DNA from: Artemisia argyi
Taxonomy: Eukaryota > Streptophyta > Magnoliopsida > Asterales > Asteraceae
Assembly (NCBI GenBank): GCA_030686995.1
Contig: JARVZY010002398.1
Coordinates: 46,001-110,000 of the forward strand
Direction: 5' to 3'
Length of the DNA stretch: 64,000 bases
The notes beneath the pieces were generated by a model, which was not told the DNA's origin, made no database searches, and saw only the letters and a list, made by a program, of their open reading frames with translations. Every line of letters begins with the position of its first letter. Within the stretch, counting starts at the first letter, position 1. Shown here one piece after another: positions 1 through 11,566 of this stretch. The position numbers and the translations under genes were made by a program.

Positions 1-949
1 ACTAATTATAATCTAATCCCATCCTCACCATGACTTGTATTTTCCAAAAGAAAAATGATTCAAGACCTCAGAAATGTTCAATTGTCCGTCTAATCTATTA
101 TAGATTTTTTTTAGTTGAACAAATCATCATCGATTCTTGTGAAGCCTACACTTCATATTGTTATACGGATCTAAAAAGAAAGATGAATAACAAGGGTGTT
201 ACGCTCTTTCTTGGATTCGCTCAAAGACACAAGACAAAACAAACAAACACACTTACACATCACCTACCTGAGACCCGTATTAAGATCTTGAAGCCAAAAC
301 TTTGTTGTTCTTCATTCGGGTATAAGACAACTGAAAAGGTTCTCTAGTTTGGAATGTTCATTCTTGGTAATTATTCAGTGATTTGTTTATGTTGTGTTTG
401 TCGATTAATGAAGATGAGATGAGTATGGATCTGTGTTGACTATGTGGAGAGAAGGTATGTGATGGGGGCGGATAGTTTATCAGATATGTGAGTAGGGTTA
501 TGACAAAATGATAAGTGAGTTTAGGGTTATCCCATATAAACATTATATCATTTGTGGTATTGGGCTCTACCCGCTTGGATCACTTTGGGAGTGGTCTCAA
601 GATATAACGAAGTGAGTTGGGCTGAGGATTTCACTTATACTTTGAACTAGGCCAACACAAGTTGTATTGGATTTGGACTGTTGTTTGATGATTCAATTGA
701 GCTGCAATATTGGAAGTATAAATGCAAGTTTGTTATCCAATTTTTTTAAACAAAATTTTGGATACGTTTTTTATACATTTGGTCAAGAGTGGTATTTTGG
801 TCATGTAAAAAATTTTCACGGGGATACATCATTCACGGCTAGAATTGTTTTGTGTAACAAAATGACTACGGGGTTTTTGTATGGTATTATTGAATTGACT
901 TTGAAGTGACATTCGATAAAGTGCACTTATTTATCTCAAAGTCTAGGGG
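1..949. other. Unassigned non-coding DNA
   Basis: I see no convincing gene or element terminus here. Open frames are short, unrelated to families I know and lack splice context. The stretch may be part of the same Copia-like element as the DNA to its right, but I could not find a 5' LTR or primer site, so that is only an inference from proximity. Confidence 0.5.
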
Positions 950-1030
950 TGGTTGGATGCACGATTTTTGAAGATAACTTGTCTGCGCAAATTAAAAAAT
1001 TCAGTCTTGACAATCTAGTTATTACTGATG

Positions 1031-1180
1031 TAAGGAGTTACGTTGTAGTGCTCACAGTATAGCTATCACTTAAAGGAGTTACGTTGTAGTACTCAGTGTC
1101 ACACGAAGTAGTGGATTGTTCATGTGGCGAATATTTCGTGCAACCTCATACTTAAAGGAGTTACGTTGTAGTGCTCAGTA
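1031..1180 (+). repeat. Three spaced copies of GGAGTTACGTTGTAGT
   Basis: Copies lie at about 1031-1054, 1060-1100 and 1151-1180, so their starts are roughly 40 and 81 bases apart, consistent with a decayed tandem repeat of about 40 bases. The middle copy, 1060-1100, is identical over 41 bases to 12800-12840. No function is known to me. Confidence 0.75.
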
Positions 1181-2010
1181 TAGGTATTAAGTCACATCTA
1201 TCATACAAGCATTGAGTCATAAGATGGGATGTTTACTTCGTTTTCAAGTTGGTCATATCGGGTTGTCTCCATATGTGGTCATTACTATTAGCCCGTAAAT
1301 TCAAAGGAGGTTCGTTTAAAGGTTGATTTGAGAGAATAATATTGAGAGTATATTTTCGCGACATATACTCACAGAATATGCTTCAACGAGATGTTATGGC
1401 TTCTAAATTGCATCAAGTAAAAGGTGATTATATGACATGTACACAACATTATGATGATTCCGATACCTCGCAACCATCTGGAGGGAGAAGAACATGCCGT
1501 AAGAAGTAGTGTTTCGTCTTCAGTGATTGGATTGACCGAGAGAATTGTGCTTAACATCGTGAATGGAGAAGTAGTGTATGTACATCAGGGCTTATTACCA
1601 ACTTGGATGCAATGTTATGCGGGTTATGTTGCTACGATACTCCCTGAACGACAGCCATGTGTCTACACTTTTGAATCTACTTTATCCGCTGCGTGATGAA
1701 AAGAGAATTGTCGGTTCAGGAGGGAGCAGGAGTAAGAAATAAAGGCTCACTAGTTAGGGGGGAGTAATAACCTAACTAGACCGTTACTGTTGAAGTTCAG
1801 AGATACAAGAATCTATGTCGTCAGTGCCAAAGATCGAATGCCGAGATCGTCGGATGAAAAGAACTTCAAGTCTGCCACAGTATCTAGACTATAGAGACTC
1901 TGCGCTTCAACAACGTCAACATAGTTTACTATTGTTCTAATTTTACATTGTTAATGTATTTATAGGTCTCATTGTAACCTTTCACATGTGACGATATTTT
2001 GGAGGGAGAT

Positions 2011-2325
2011 TGTTAGCCTTGCTATTTTATTAAGATAACGGCACACAAGTGAAATGGAATAGATGTAGCTAGTAGTAACTTCAGGGACTATTAGTGGTCA
2101 TTAGGCAAACTTATTATGTAATGAGCCTATAAATACCCCTCATGACTCTCCATGAGGGGGTGGGAAAACATTAGTGTTTTGTATTGTTTCATTTATTAAT
2201 CAAGTTATCCTTTTGTTCTCCACCCTCTCTCTACTTTCTCTCACTAGAAAGATGTATACTTTCATCTTCTTTGATCAACCTAGACCTCCCGAATCACATA
2301 AATCATACATATTTTTGGTCCTACA
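2011..2325 (+). repeat. 3' LTR of Copia-like element
   Basis: It starts TGTTAGCC directly after a purine tract (GGAGGGAG, 2001-2008) and ends CCTACA, giving the usual TG...CA termini and a short length of 315 bp. A TATA box (TATAAATA, 2128-2135) is followed at once by a perfect 9-bp stem with a 6-base loop: CCCCTCATG at 2136-2144 and CATGAGGGG at 2151-2159. The right edge lies inside an exon of the CACTA transposase gene, and CCGGG follows it, but the matching duplication on the left is not in view. Confidence 0.7.
2128..2159 (+). promoter_or_regulatory. TATA box plus immediate hairpin in Copia LTR
   Basis: TATAAATA at 2128-2135 abuts an inverted repeat, CCCCTCATG / CATGAGGGG, with loop ACTCTC. 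If transcription starts about 30 bases after the TATA box, the stem would sit at or just before the RNA 5' end. Confidence 0.5.
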
Positions 2326-5263
2326 CCGGGTAACACCCTAACCCTGCCGGCTATGTGACCCCGCTGCTTGCCCTTTAGAATCATCTCAAGTATCTCCTCC
2401 TCTGTGTACACGACCCCTGTAGGCGTATTCACTCCCAGATCACGAAGTCGAACCATCTCTTTCTATTTAGTTGAAAAAATTAAGAAAATTAATATTTTAG
2501 TCGGGTTAATTACAAGATTATGTTTGAATAAATCATTAAAGTGCGTGTTTGGGGAAAAAATTAAAAAAAAAAGAAAAAAGAACGGTACTTACATACTGAA
2601 CCCGAGCCTCATCCAGCAACCACACACTATCCTTGTCGCAGTACGTGTCGTAGAAGCTCTGGATGAGTGGCGGGTACCGGCGGTCCTCGCTGGACTCAAA
2701 CTGTATATACACATGCATATAATTATGAAACAAATTAAAAATGACAAATCAAACATGATATATATTTTAATTAAACTTAAATACTTTTATAAAATTAAAA
2801 TATATAATAAAAATTAATTACTTTTAAAAAAGTAAAAATTTTAATTAATATATAATTAAAATTAAATAATTTTATAAAAATAAAATAATTTTAATTAATA
2901 TATAATTAAACTTAAATACTTACATAGTCGTGGTGAATAGCGGCCAATGACTTGGAACCGTGGCGGCTGTACACCTTGTTCTTCTTCTTGTTCTCTTTGT
3001 TCACAGCAGCTCGCCTCAGGTTCTTCTCATCCATATAGAACTTCAAGTGCTCCTTCCACACAGACGGCTCGACGTTCGGAGGAGGGTTTCTTTGTATGAC
3101 ATCCACCGCCGGAGGCCGACCCTTCTTCGTAAAATAATAATGCTTCATGTCACTCTTGTTGTCGAAGTAGCGCTTAGCCAAATATGCATTGATACCGGTC
3201 TGAATATTTTCCCAATCGTCACAGCGCATGTGATGCTCCAAGTTAAAGAATTCCTGCAATCAAATATAGTTAATATTAATATAGAGATATAAATAAATAA
3301 TCAAATTTAAATAAATATACACAATTAAACAAATTTAAATAGATGTATACATTCAAATAATTAAATATAGAGGTATAATTAAAAAAAACAAAATAACTGA
3401 CCCCGAGTCGGTTCATTGATGAGGCGAAAAATGAACCACTTTTAGGGGGTCATTTAAGCCTGGAATTGAATTTATTTGATCAAATATTGCCCTAAATCGT
3501 TCCTTTTGTGATTTTAGGTACTTTGGGAGAGAAATCTGGAAAAGGAAGCAATTCGGACGTTTTTGGAGCATAAAAGTGAAGAAAACTCCAAAGTCTTAAT
3601 TTTCCTTGCTGGGAACAGTAGGTGACGGCGTCAAGAAGAAAATCCTGACAGCGTCAAGAGTAATTTTCATGACGGCCCAGTACAGAATTGAAGGCGTCAC
3701 AAGGTAGAGCGTAAAGAGTAAAATACGTGACGGCCTGGAAAATGCTATAACGTGACGGCGTCAAAAGTAGATCAAGGCAGTCCGAGGAGTATTTTGGCGG
3801 CGAGATGACGGCGTCACCAATTTGGTCTTGACGCCGTCAGCCTCAATTTCCTATATATAGTTTTCTAATTTTCATTCATAAAAGGGAGAAGTTTTGGAGA
3901 AACCCTAAGGCCGAACTTAGTACGAATTTTATAGGTTTTTCAAGGGTTCTCAGTCCTTGAAACCTTTCATGTGTAATTGAGATAAGTATTCTTTTAATTC
4001 AATCAATATGTCTATGTGTTGGTTGTCTATATCTTGTTCTTGTCTTAATTCCATCATGCTAGGATCTAATGAAACCTAGATGTTAATTATGTGTTGATTA
4101 CTTGTTTATAGTTGTATTGGATGAATGATTTCGATGTTAGGCTTAAGAAAACTGGCAGATCTCCAATTGGTAACATGCTTGAACGTCTTAGGAAACATGA
4201 ACTGACGTGCAATAGGTTTTATTGGTTGTATTTAATGCATGAGTAAATTCTAATGATCCCATGCTAGGAGCTTCTTAGCCGGCTCGACATAGGAATGAAG
4301 TAGACACTCATAGGATTGGGGAATTAAGTGCGCCACCCCATGAATGGTATTAAGGAATACAATCCGTCATCCATGCAACTATAACAAGTAATTAACGTGT
4401 AAAAGATATCTAGGGAATAGTGAAATCTAAGTAAACACAACTTCTCCACTTATTGCTCACAACCTTAGTTAATTTAGTTTATTTTCATTTTTAGTATTTT
4501 ATTTTGATTGCATCTTTAGTATTGGGTTAGTTGACTAGCAACTATTTCCGCCCAAATCCTTCAAACCCGAGATTTTTACTTGCTTTCTAAAAAAATACAA
4601 AAATACAAAAATAATCATCCTTCATCTTAAGAACTAGTATTTAGGTTTTCTAATCCTAGCGACACTATTCCTAGCTGAACGATCAATCCCCCGGTACTTG
4701 TCACTATACTATACTACAACGATCAGGTACACTGCCTGGTGGGGGTTGTAAGCTTCTCAAGATCCCTTAAGAGGTAAAGCCTGGTGCGATTCCCACGTAT
4801 CATTCATGAAGGCAACCCTCGTCGCTTTCTCAAGACTGTACCAGGAGGGATAGTGCAACAGCAAGGACCTAACCAGCTCGCCAACGAAGTTACTGAACCA
4901 TGCACGGTGGGGCCCGCCATGAGTTTACGTCTTCTGATCTACAGTCTCGAACTCGATCTACTGCGGGCCCGATCTTTTTACGGCTTTCCTGAGCACTACG
5001 TTCTTCGAGGCTTGAAGGACCGGTGGCCTGCCTCCATCCCGACCTCCATCCCTGCCTCCACCCCTCGCCCTACCTCTTCGTCAGGGTTGTCGAGACGATC
5101 CTACAATTGAATTGAGTGAAAACGTCATAAAATAACAAGTAACAAAATTCAAATGATCAAGTTTAAGTTTCTTACCACTACGGTGACCGCTCTCAGTCTA
5201 ACGAAAAGGGGGTGGTGGGTCACCGACACCGTCACCACCATTACCGCACGCTACTGCTGCCAT
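2326..5263 (-). pseudogene. CACTA second gene, Transposase_24-type protein, broken
   Basis: I read an exon structure by eye. Exon 1 starts at the ATG at 5263 and ends at 5176 before a GTAAG donor. Exon 2 runs from 5100 to 4808 and, past an inserted LTR, 3411-3404. Exon 3 is 3253-2924, exon 4 is 2700-2593 and exon 5 is 2462-2326; donors and acceptors are canonical. Exon 3 carries the family core with VWKEHLKFYMDEKN and GSKSLAAIHHD. Exon 4 has DSVWLLDEARVQY and exon 5 has TEEEILEMILKGKQRGHI; both match the pattern of Ptta/En/Spm plant transposases. Exons 3, 4 and 5 join in phase. Exon 1 has an in-frame TAG after the Pro run, exon 2 has several stops, and the last exon is truncated by the Copia LTR. 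The protein is thought to be an accessory DNA-binding factor for transposition. Confidence 0.8.
3412..4807 (+). repeat. Solo LTR (3417-4802) with TTCAT target duplication
   Basis: The 1386-bp unit starts TGATGAGGCG and ends CACGTATCA, flanked by TTCAT at 3412-3416 and 4803-4807. It is the same family as the three LTRs at 24158-36043 but in the opposite orientation and clearly more diverged. It keeps the family layout: an array of TGACGGCGTCA/TGACGCCGTCA motifs (perfect copies at 3623, 3753, 3806 and 3829 plus decayed ones) just upstream of a TATA box, CTATATATAG (3851-3860). No internal region is present, so it formed by LTR-LTR recombination. Confidence 0.9.
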
Positions 5264-5424
5264 CTGTAAAAGTCCAAGTTGAATAACATATTGAAATTCG
5301 GGAACAAATTAACATAAGCATGCACACATTCAAATACATACACATTTAAAATAAATATACACATTTAAACAACCCATAACAATTTCATTCAAATAAGTGT
5401 CGTTTTACAAGTTACAATTTAAGA

Positions 5425-7156
5425 TCAATCTGCTAAATCAACATCACTATCATAAACATCATCAGTCGCAACTTGAACTTCATCATCAGAATTGTTTGCA
5501 TGAGAATCTGCTAAATCATAAGGATCGTCGTCTTCATCATCAATAAAATCATCGTCTTTATCAACATGAATGATTTGTGGTGGTGCCTCAACTAACGTTG
5601 ATTGACCATCGATATTTAAGGTTTCAAATTCCAAATCATTCATATTAGCAGACAATTGGAGATTAGATGCGTTGTTGCCATGTATCACATCATCATCGTC
5701 TTCTACCATGACGACATCCCAGGTTGTGTTGTGAGTCACATCTTGGACGACCTTCTAATGGAGTGGTCGTCTGGCAGGATCTTCAAGGTATAAGACTTGT
5801 TTTGCTTGTGTTGTGAGAATGTAAGGTTGATCTTCAAACTCATAGCTACTTGCCCAAATTTGTGTCATGTTGTTTCTAGTGTTAAAACGTGAGACTCTAC
5901 CTCTTTTGGCTAAGTCGAACCACTTAACTCGAAACAACACAACTTTGAACTGGTATACTCAAAATCTAGAATATCTTTTAGCTGACCATAATACATTTCT
6001 CCTTTCTTCTCACCAGGTGAACAAATTCCGCTGTTTTGAGTTGTACGTTTTATATCGCGGCTATGTACAACAGATTTCACACCGTTGACTACGCCAGAGT
6101 TGACTGAGGTTGGAGTTGATGATGGTCCACAAGCCAAAGCAAATAAGTCGGGAGTACAACTTGGGTCATTGGCTATGTAAAGTTTACTGATCTATGAACG
6201 AAGATAAGAATAGATAGAGATGAGAAATATAGTCATTATTTATACAAGGAAATACATATAATAAGTTTACCTTCATCTCAAACCATCTAGGAAATTCTTG
6301 CTGCATGTTGCTTTCAGGACGTTCACTGAAAATGTTCATGATATTAGAATTAATTGAATAGATAACTTGGGAAAAAGAAATTTCAAAATAAAAACGCGTA
6401 CCTCTCAAACTCGTTCATCTACGCGTCGATCTTAGGACTGTTGTGAAGTACATACCATATCACTTTCTTCATTTCTTGGAGACATAACCGAATAATTATC
6501 AGACTTTTTACATAGTGATCGGAACACCTGGAAATCATTTGTTAGGCGAGGACAGTCCTGAAATGCAGTGGGACGATTAAATTTAGTCCCAATTTCACCC
6601 TAAAAATAACGACAACAAAACGTTAATGCTTCGTCTGCAACATAACCCTCCGCTATTGAACCTTCCGGCTTAGCTTTATTTCGTACATAGTTTTTTAGCT
6701 TCTTCATTTCAAATGGATACATCCACCGAAATGAAACAGGCCCACCTTTAAGAGCCTCTTCAGGTAAATGCATAACTAAGTGAATCATAATCTCAAAAAA
6801 AGCAGGAGGATATATTTGCTCGAGACTGCACAAAATATTGATCAACTGGTCTTTAGCTTTCACCATGTCATTCACCATCAAAGTTTGAGCGCAAATTTGC
6901 TTAAAGAATGAACAAAGCTCGATTAATGGTGTATAAGTATGTGCGTCCAAGTATTGTTGAAGTCCATAAGGAAGTAACCGTTGCATCATTATATGACAAT
7001 CATGAGACTTCATACCCGTTATATTGTTATCATCTTTGGTCACTTTCGACTTGATCTTGGATCCGAACCCATCTGGTAGTTTAATTGTTTTGATGTATTG
7101 ACAGAGCAGTTTTCTTTTATCGGGTGTGAGGGAGTACTTAGCATGAGGCTTCGAAC
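5425..7156 (-). pseudogene. CACTA TNP2-type transposase, C-terminal part (DUF4218 and DUF4216), broken
   Basis: The segment enters in frame at the SIRE junction. Exon A (7156-6402) carries the DUF4218 signature with GMKSHDCHIMMQ, PPAFFEIMIHLVMHLPEEA and EGSIAEGYVADEALTFC. A small exon (6325-6271) and a final exon (6191-5425) follow, with canonical splice sites. The final exon carries DUF4216: RDIKRTTQNSGI, then FRVKWFDLAKRGR, then the aromatic ILTTQAKQVLYLEDP stretch. It ends in an Asp/Glu-rich tail, typical for this gene. Defects are a TAG at 6600-6602, a shift near 6450, a one-base shift near 5950 inside DUF4216, and an in-frame TAG at 5755-5757. The N-terminal TNP2 catalytic domain is missing because the SIRE element begins at 7157. 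Confidence 0.88.
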
Positions 7157-8097
7157 TGATGGACCCTTTTACTTGGTTAAAGTTAACTACAAAGTTAATC
7201 TAACCAAGTTCCATGATGTAGCGAAGTATTGATTAATTATCAAAGTAAATTAACGTAAAAGATAAGACGTAAAGTTTTTCAACATTTAATTCTTTATTAG
7301 AAATTAACCAAAAGAATTATACCAAAGTGTTTGCGGAACAACACTTGGGATTGGAATGACAAGTATGGTATACTCCCCACTTAACTCAAATTAAGTTTGA
7401 GTGACAACTAAGATCCAACTGAGCTATCTCAGGGATTGTTTTGTTCTTTGGAGAGAGTAAAGATTTGGTTTGTGAATGTCTAAGCATTTAGTGCACACAC
7501 TTAATCTTTACCTCTCCACTTTATCCTCTATTTATACACATGGTGATTCTAACAAATACCTAATAGACAAAGACTACAAGACAAATTACATCAGCCTACA
7601 TTGGACAAAATACATAGGTATTTTGTCCCTATTACAAATGAGTATAAGTAGTAAAGCGCAGTTATGCTTTCTGGTCTTCATTATTGACACATGTCTTGGT
7701 TTTATACTCTTTCAGGTAAAGTTGACCTTTGCTTGATAAGGACCCTCCCTTATCCATTCAAACTTATCCCGCCTAATACCGCCTTTACTTCAGTCTGTGT
7801 ATCTTCAGTCTTTGTTCACTTAGTCTTCTTAGTTGGTGAGGAGTCATGGGACTCAGTGAGTTATTGTCATCCCTCACTGAGTCCATCATCTTCTTCTTTG
7901 GCTCAGGTATCATTCACTGAGAACTGCCTCACTGAATGGTGAACCTTTCTTCATAGATTCGCCCTGAGCAACTTGAGGATGACTCACTGAAAGACTATGC
8001 ATTCAGTGACTTGTTGAATGTTCATAGTTATTAAACACTTTGGATATTTTATGTTCAAATCCTCGATTAAGGAGTTTGGGTTTTAACAGACCCAACA
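7157..8097 (-). repeat. 3' LTR of SIRE element
   Basis: Read on the minus strand it begins TGTTGGGTCTG directly after a purine tract and ends ...CCATCA, 941 bp. A TATA box (TATAAATA on minus, 7536-7529) lies inside. Upstream of it, at about 7850-8010, TCACTGA and its reverse complement TCAGTGA occur at least six times. The far edge is fixed by the point where the CACTA DUF4218 reading frame resumes. Confidence 0.78.
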
Positions 8098-8113
8098 GTC
8101 TCTCCCTATTTGG
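8098..8113 (-). other. Polypurine tract of SIRE element
   Basis: The minus strand reads CCAAATAGGGAGAGAC right before the LTR start TGTTGGG. This is the plus-strand priming site expected next to a Copia 3' LTR. Confidence 0.75.
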
Positions 8114-8303
8114 ATATACAAATAGCCTAAGTGTTTCTAGGTTCAGTGAGAGATAGCAAAGGTATTATCTCTACAGACTGAGTTACTAAGTAATGTTTAG
8201 GACAATGAATGTTAACAAAGCATCAATATTATTTATAGTTATTACAATCCTAAATAAAACAAAGTAAATAAAAGATAGTTGTTGTTGCAGATTTGCTCAG
8301 GCT

Positions 8304-9219
8304 TCAGAATTTTAGACCCAGGGCTTCAAGTTTGGCTCTCTTTGACCTTAGTAGGTGCTTGTCAGGATGTTCTTGGATTTTGATCTTCAAGTCATGGCAG
8401 AACCTCACATTAGCATCATTCTTGATGGGATTGGCCATAAGGAAGTATCCCACCATAGCTTTGATCCCTGCCAGATCAATATCAGCCCATCTTCGAAAGG
8501 CTAGATCCCCATACTCATTAGTGAAGAAGGGACCTCTTTCAGGTTGTTCGATGACCCAATTGTTCGCAAATGTAACTCCTTCAGGGAGGGCTCTGTTGCA
8601 GTTTAGGCCTGGAACACTGATCTCAGGTTCAGTCTCTATCTTCTTTCTCTTCCTTTTAGAGGACTGAGCAGGAGGGGCCTGGATGGTAGGCACTGATGCT
8701 GGGAGCAGTGACAGAATGCCAAGCTCTTCATGCTTTTTGGCCAGCTGATCATACCTGATTTTAAAGGACTTCATCAGGTTCTTGACAACGAAATTACTCT
8801 TTTTGGCAATGATGAGACCCAAATCATCTAATTTAGTGATCCCAAACTCAGAGAATTTGAAGGGATCATGAATCTCAAAGTGTCATTTATCTTGGCCTCT
8901 CAAGATATTGAGAACTGCTGGCTTGGTATGCTGGTGGATCTTGACATCAGTGATGGGTTCAGGGTTCAGCCTTTGTGTTATGACCCAGTTGTACCTATCA
9001 ATGTTTTCTTGCCTTACTTCAGCAGATTTCTTCAGTCTGGCATCTCTCTTTTCCTTGAGAGCCATCAAGGCAGAATCCTGAGCTTTCTTAAACTTCTCAC
9101 CACCTTCCCTGGCAGCAAGATCCTGAGGCTTCAACCCAATGGCCTTTGCTTCTTCATAACCACCTCAATGAGAGTAGCCTTGCTTGCTTGTTCCTCCAAA
9201 GCTACTTTCTTCAACCTTT
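8304..9219 (-). pseudogene. SIRE accessory ORF, C-terminal part
   Basis: Two long frames (9134-8883 and 8822-8304) form the conserved C-terminus of the post-pol ORF, ending KLEALGLKF and a stop. Visible landmarks are a Lys/Glu-rich helical stretch (GEKFKKAQDSALMALKEK), then ITDVKIH, a basic patch KRKRKK, then EPEISVPGL and NNWVIEQPERGPFF. Proteins of this type occur in Asteraceae Copia elements and are often annotated as synaptobrevin/longin-like; I see no sequence basis for that label. The frame is interrupted near 8830-8880 and near 9140. The upstream part was cut off by the solo LTR at 9225. Function is unknown; its place after pol is where envelope-like ORFs sit in SIRE elements. Confidence 0.72.
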
Positions 9220-10541
9220 CAACCTGTTGACATAAATAATGCCTAAAAACATTGTTAACATTCATCGACATCTCTATTTTTTGATAATCACAAAACGTAA
9301 ACCCATTGAACTAAAAATTATGACGTAAACAAGTATTTGGCGAAAAATATTTCACTTTACATCCAAATCACTTAAGGTTTAAATAAACAAAGCGTTTATT
9401 GCATTCTATAATCAAAGGAACATATTCTCAATCACTAGATTTTATATAAAATGTCACAAACATTTTATATCTTTTACAAAATCATTTTTGGAATTAAAAG
9501 AATATGTTTAAATCATTATAAATATATGAATTCAAATTTTCAACCAAAAATGGCAAAATTAATCCAGAAAAACCTTCCCCACAAAAGGACAAAAATGTCC
9601 AACGTTCTGGAGGGGGCGACCCCCTTAATTCATTAGGCGCCCCCTTATTTTTAAGGGGACCGGTCCCTCAATTAAGGGGACCGGCACGCTCCAGAACAGT
9701 ATTTTGTGGGCTATAAATACTGGTTCGTCTCAATGATTTTTCTCACCTTTTGCACCCCAAAACTTTCTGACCTAAATCCCCATTTCCATTACCTAAAATC
9801 CTTTGATCATATATACATTAATATTTGTTTCAAAGTTATTCAAGCCTCATCTTTTCAAGTGCAAGAGAAGAATACTTCAATCTACCAAGACAAGAAGTAT
9901 TACAACTTGTTGTGACCTCCACATCCAAGTTGTTAGAGCATCATTCATTATATCTATTTCTTTGTGTAACTAGTTGTGAATATTTGATAGAAGATAGATT
10001 AGCAAGTTGTGTTGATATTGTGAAGTAAGATAGTTGTACAGAAGAAGTAGTGTAAATCATGTAGATAGGAGTGAAGAAGAAGTAGTGACTAGGTGTGAAG
10101 AAGTAGTGGTGTGATTAAGTTGTGACTAGGTGTGAAGAAGTTGTGTAGAAGGTGTGAATAAGGTGTGACTTAGTTGTGGTGTGAAAAATTGGTGTGTAAG
10201 GTTTTCTCTGCCATAAGGGAGCTTGTTACATAGTGAAGAAAACTCTCGAGTTAGGTGCTCGGGGAGTGGAGTAGGGCAAGAAAGGTGTCCTTGTAGCCGA
10301 ACCACTATAAATCTCTTGTCTCGCGGTTCGATCTTTCCATCTCTCACTTATTTCATTACTTACATTACTATTGCTTTAGTATTTAATTATAGTTGTTTAT
10401 ATTGTGCAAGACTTGAATTCATATAATATCGAATCTACATTTTTGAAAGTAAACAAAATGCATAAACAAACTTTTTCATAACAAATTAAAAAGACATAAA
10501 ACTATTCAAACCCCCCCCCCCTTCTAGTTTTCCACACAACC
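9220..10541 (+). repeat. Solo LTR (9225-10536) with CAACC target duplication
   Basis: The 1312-bp unit starts TGTTGACATAAAT and ends TTTTCCACA, flanked by CAACC at 9220-9224 and 10537-10541. It interrupts the SIRE accessory ORF. A TATA box (TATAAATA, 9712-9719) sets the probable orientation as plus. Just upstream is a perfect 12-bp palindrome, GGGACCGGTCCC (9656-9667), with further inverted pieces (TTCTGGAG near 9605, CTCCAGAA near 9690). A degenerate GAAGAAGTAGTG/GTGTGA repeat fills about 10040-10200, and a run of 11 C lies at 10511-10521. I cannot name the family. Confidence 0.88.
10040..10200 (+). repeat. Degenerate short tandem repeats in solo LTR
   Basis: Variants of GAAGAAGTAGTG, TGACTAGGTGTGAAGAAG and GGTGTGAATAAGGTGTGA alternate over about 160 bases. 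They lie downstream of the TATA box, so they would be transcribed. Confidence 0.6.
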
Positions 10542-11561
10542 TTATCCATATGAGATTGGATTTCATCCTCAGTTATTAGATATGTTACTCCATTCATTTG
10601 AAAGGGGACCCTGATAGGTGCATCAGGGTCAGGCCTTACGACTGAGGAGGTAGGTACCAGTGGTGTTGTGGGTTCAGACACTATAGTAAGAATGCCCATT
10701 CCCTTGTCCGGCTGGTTTGCTGAGTGAGTGGTTGTCTTAGGAGGCTGATAGAAGGAGATTGGAGTGGCTTCAGCGATGTGCTCCCCATCAGCCTGAGAAG
10801 AGGATTGTCCTCTTGAAGCAACATCAGTAGCTGAGGGCTGACTAGTAGATGGAGCTTCAGTGGCACTCTCCCCCTCAATTGTTGCCTGAGTCTACTGAAG
10901 TAGAAGAACCCTTGAAGGCCTGATAGAGTTCTGTGAGCATGCTTTTGATGTTAGAGGTATCCTTCTGAATTGTAGATACCTTGGCATCCAGAGAAGCCTG
11001 AGAAGATTCAATGGCAAACACCCTTGGTCCAAGATTCCAGGCCAAGGAGTTGGAAGACTTAGCCCACGCAGCCAAGTTTTTCTCTATGAGACTCAAAGAT
11101 GAACTGATGGAAGCCACTGATGATTGAAGACCCTGAAGATTTGCAGACTTCAGTACATCTGCCAGCTCAGTGAATTGGGCAAAGTTTTGTTGGTCGGTCT
11201 GAGCAGCCTGAAGTAGTTTCTTGTTGAGCTCGGGGTCATCTTTTATAGACTCTTGAATGGTGGACACGCTATGAGTGATTTGGCTGAGTGAATCATTGAA
11301 CTTGTTGAGATGACCATCAAGAGCTATCAGTGAGAATGAGATTTTAGCCTGCTGTTCGAAGGTATTATCATGAAAGGCTTTAATAGAGTCCCTGAGGTTG
11401 AAGTACTGAACGGCTTGCTCAGTGTGCATGTCGAACACGTCATCAGTGATCCCTCTGTAGATGATATTGCAGGCTTTTCCCAAGAACTTCATCAATTTTC
11501 TTTCAGTGAGGGGCTCTGAATCATCATACTTGGCGAGCCTGGATGGAGAGGAAGACTGATG
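10542..11561 (-). pseudogene. SIRE accessory ORF, middle part
   Basis: The main frame (read down from about 11550 to 10875) begins with EPLTERKLMKFLGKA and continues as a long helical, coiled-coil-like region rich in Ser, Leu, Gln and Asp (for example TIQESIKDDPELNKKLLQA). It ends with SMLTELYQAFKGSS, a landmark of this protein family. Shorter frames after it (10878-10681 and 10699-10542) carry a Pro/Thr/Ser-rich linker and the VRPDPDAPI...MDK segment. There are at least two frame breaks. The left edge is the CAACC duplication of the solo LTR and the right edge the GGAAT duplication of the non-autonomous element. No enzymatic motif is visible. Confidence 0.72.
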
Positions 11562-11566
11562 GGAAT

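Larger units (their letters stand above)
950..2325 (+). mobile_element. 3' part of a non-coding Copia-like LTR element
   Basis: The right end is a recognisable 3' LTR preceded by a polypurine tract, and the DNA to its left has no reverse transcriptase, integrase or gag. It carries three copies of a GGAGTTACGTTGTAGT motif, one of which extends to a 41-bp exact match inside the separate non-autonomous element at 11567-14187. That suggests both belong to related non-autonomous families mobilised by another element. The longest frame (1451-1696, 81 codons) is not recognisable. The 5' LTR is either left of the window or lost, so the true left boundary is unknown. Confidence 0.55.
2326..7156 (-). 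mobile_element. Partial CACTA (En/Spm) DNA transposon
   Basis: Two adjacent minus-strand gene remnants identify it: a TNP2-type transposase C-terminus (DUF4218 and DUF4216) upstream, and a Transposase_24-type gene downstream. This is the usual order in plant CACTA elements. Both termini are missing: the left side is cut by a Copia LTR at 2325 and the right side by the SIRE LTR at 7157. The catalytic TNP2 half is absent from the window. Premature stops and frameshifts show it is inactive. It is the host of at least three later insertions, so it is one of the oldest elements here. Confidence 0.85.

Noticed and set aside
556..570. TGGTATTGGGCTC considered as a primer binding site
   Set aside because: It matches initiator tRNA-Met complement poorly and no LTR end precedes it.
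2960..3292. 110-codon plus-strand frame
   Set aside because: Antisense of the Transposase_24 exon, which has clear family motifs and splice sites on the minus strand.
4784..5110. 108-codon plus-strand frame
   Set aside because: It starts inside the solo LTR and crosses the LTR edge; the real remnant there is the CACTA gene on the minus strand.
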